Origin: Ornithinimicrobium pekingense DSM 21552
GTDB taxonomy: Bacteria; Actinomycetota; Actinomycetes; Actinomycetales; Dermatophilaceae
DNA length: 64,000 nucleotides
Direction of reading: 5' to 3'
Assembly: GCF_000421185.1 (NCBI RefSeq)
Contig: NZ_ATWJ01000013.1
Location: 1-64,000, forward strand
Position numbers and translations under genes: made by a program. The notes under the pieces were generated by a model. It saw only the letters and a program-made list of their open reading frames with translations. It had not been told where the DNA came from and ran no database searches. Of this stretch, positions 63,653 to 64,000 are shown one piece after another; the first letter of the stretch is position 1, and each line of letters opens with the position of its first letter.

Positions 63653-64000
63653 CGGCGTCCGCTCCAGACGGGTCGGCGACCCCGGCCCTGCGGGATCTCG
63701 TAGGTGGTCAGGTCGAAGATGCGCAGCGCCAGCTCGCGGACGACCGAGCTGCCGTCCTGGTAGGTGACGCGGCTGGAGATCCGGGCCTCGTCCTGAGCCT
63801 CGCGCAGCGCGGAGATGATGTCCTTGTAGCGCTCGTCGATGACGTTGCGGCGCACCTTGCGGGTGCGGGTGATCTCGTCGTCGTCGGGGTCGAGCTGCTT
63901 GTGCAGCAGCACGAAGCGCTGCACCCGGATCGGCTCGGGCAGGTCCTCGTTGGCGCGGGTGATCTCCTCGGCGAGGAGGTCATAGACCTCCTCCTTGCCC
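63649..64000 (-). CDS. Long-chain acyl-CoA synthetase-like enzyme, 5' end beyond window
   Basis: Only the C-terminal 116 codons are inside. Reading from the edge, GKEEVYDLLAEEITR, ANEDLPEPIRVQRFVLLHKQ and DDDEITRTRKVRRNVIDERY match the C-terminal lid of AMP-forming long-chain acyl-CoA synthetases, where LDPDDDEITRTRKVRR carries the conserved catalytic-Lys region. Overlap with the LivH-like gene places it in the same operon, next to a transporter for an organic acid it may activate. Confidence 0.75.
   Translation of the reverse strand, partial: GKEEVYDLLAEEITRANEDLPEPIRVQRFVLLHKQLDPDDDEITRTRKVRRNVIDERYKDIISALREAQDEARISSRVTYQDGSSVVRELALRIFDLTTYEIPQGRGRRPVWSGRR

Overview
The window is about 64 kb of very GC-rich DNA with many GTG starts, GTGA/TGATG stop-start overlaps, TAnnnT -10 boxes next to start codons and almost no TTG starts. 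That fits an actinobacterium; the gene content would suit the Intrasporangiaceae/Ornithinimicrobiaceae group (for example Serinicoccus or Ornithinimicrobium), but the genus is an inference. No rRNA, tRNA, CRISPR array, phage or insertion-sequence gene was recognised.

About 54 of the 64 kb (1-54.5 kb) is a large surface-polysaccharide locus. The left end (1-6 kb) holds the 3' end of a FlaA1/CapD-type nucleotide-sugar dehydratase, a degenerate second copy of it, a degenerate ATP-grasp protein, an epimerase, a glycosyltransferase and a short PglC-type priming sugar transferase. Three related leader elements (R0, R1, R2), each with a GCGC-stemmed hairpin shortly before a ribosome binding site, precede three of these transcription units. 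From 6 to 17.2 kb two divergent operons encode two Wzx-type flippases, a Wzy-like polymerase, a Wzz/tyrosine-kinase chain-length regulator and five glycosyltransferases. From 17.2 to 27.6 kb lie an ATP-grasp protein, a PIG-L deacetylase, a sulfate-activation island (TauE-type exporter, CysC, CysD, CysN) with a sulfotransferase, a DUF2254 membrane protein and a long WbaP-type priming transferase. Together these suggest a sulfated polysaccharide or glycolipid.

From 27.8 to 45.7 kb come an L-2-hydroxyglutarate oxidase, a 1603-residue Tat-exported protein (dimethylformamidase-like domain plus four DUF4082 and three Ig-like repeats), a rhamnosyltransferase-like protein, an AsnB-type amidotransferase, more glycosyltransferases, two related beta-helix proteins, two kinase-less Wzz-like proteins and a second Wzy-like polymerase. 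From 45.6 to 54.5 kb one long minus-strand operon encodes two glycosyltransferases, a third flippase and a nucleotide-sugar set (two DegT aminotransferases, a PglD-like acetyltransferase, an epimerase, a Gfo/Idh/MocA oxidoreductase). The duplicated Wzx, Wzy, Wzz and priming functions mean that at least two assembly lines share the locus.

The right end (54.7-64 kb) looks like ordinary chromosome: a VanZ-like protein, a lipoprotein penicillin-binding protein, a copper-storage-like Cys-rich protein, a decayed Uma2 nuclease fragment with inverted and direct repeats, then a branched-chain-type ABC transporter operon (LivH, LivM, substrate-binding protein, LivF) flanked by two acyl-CoA-ligase-type enzymes, the last cut by the window edge.
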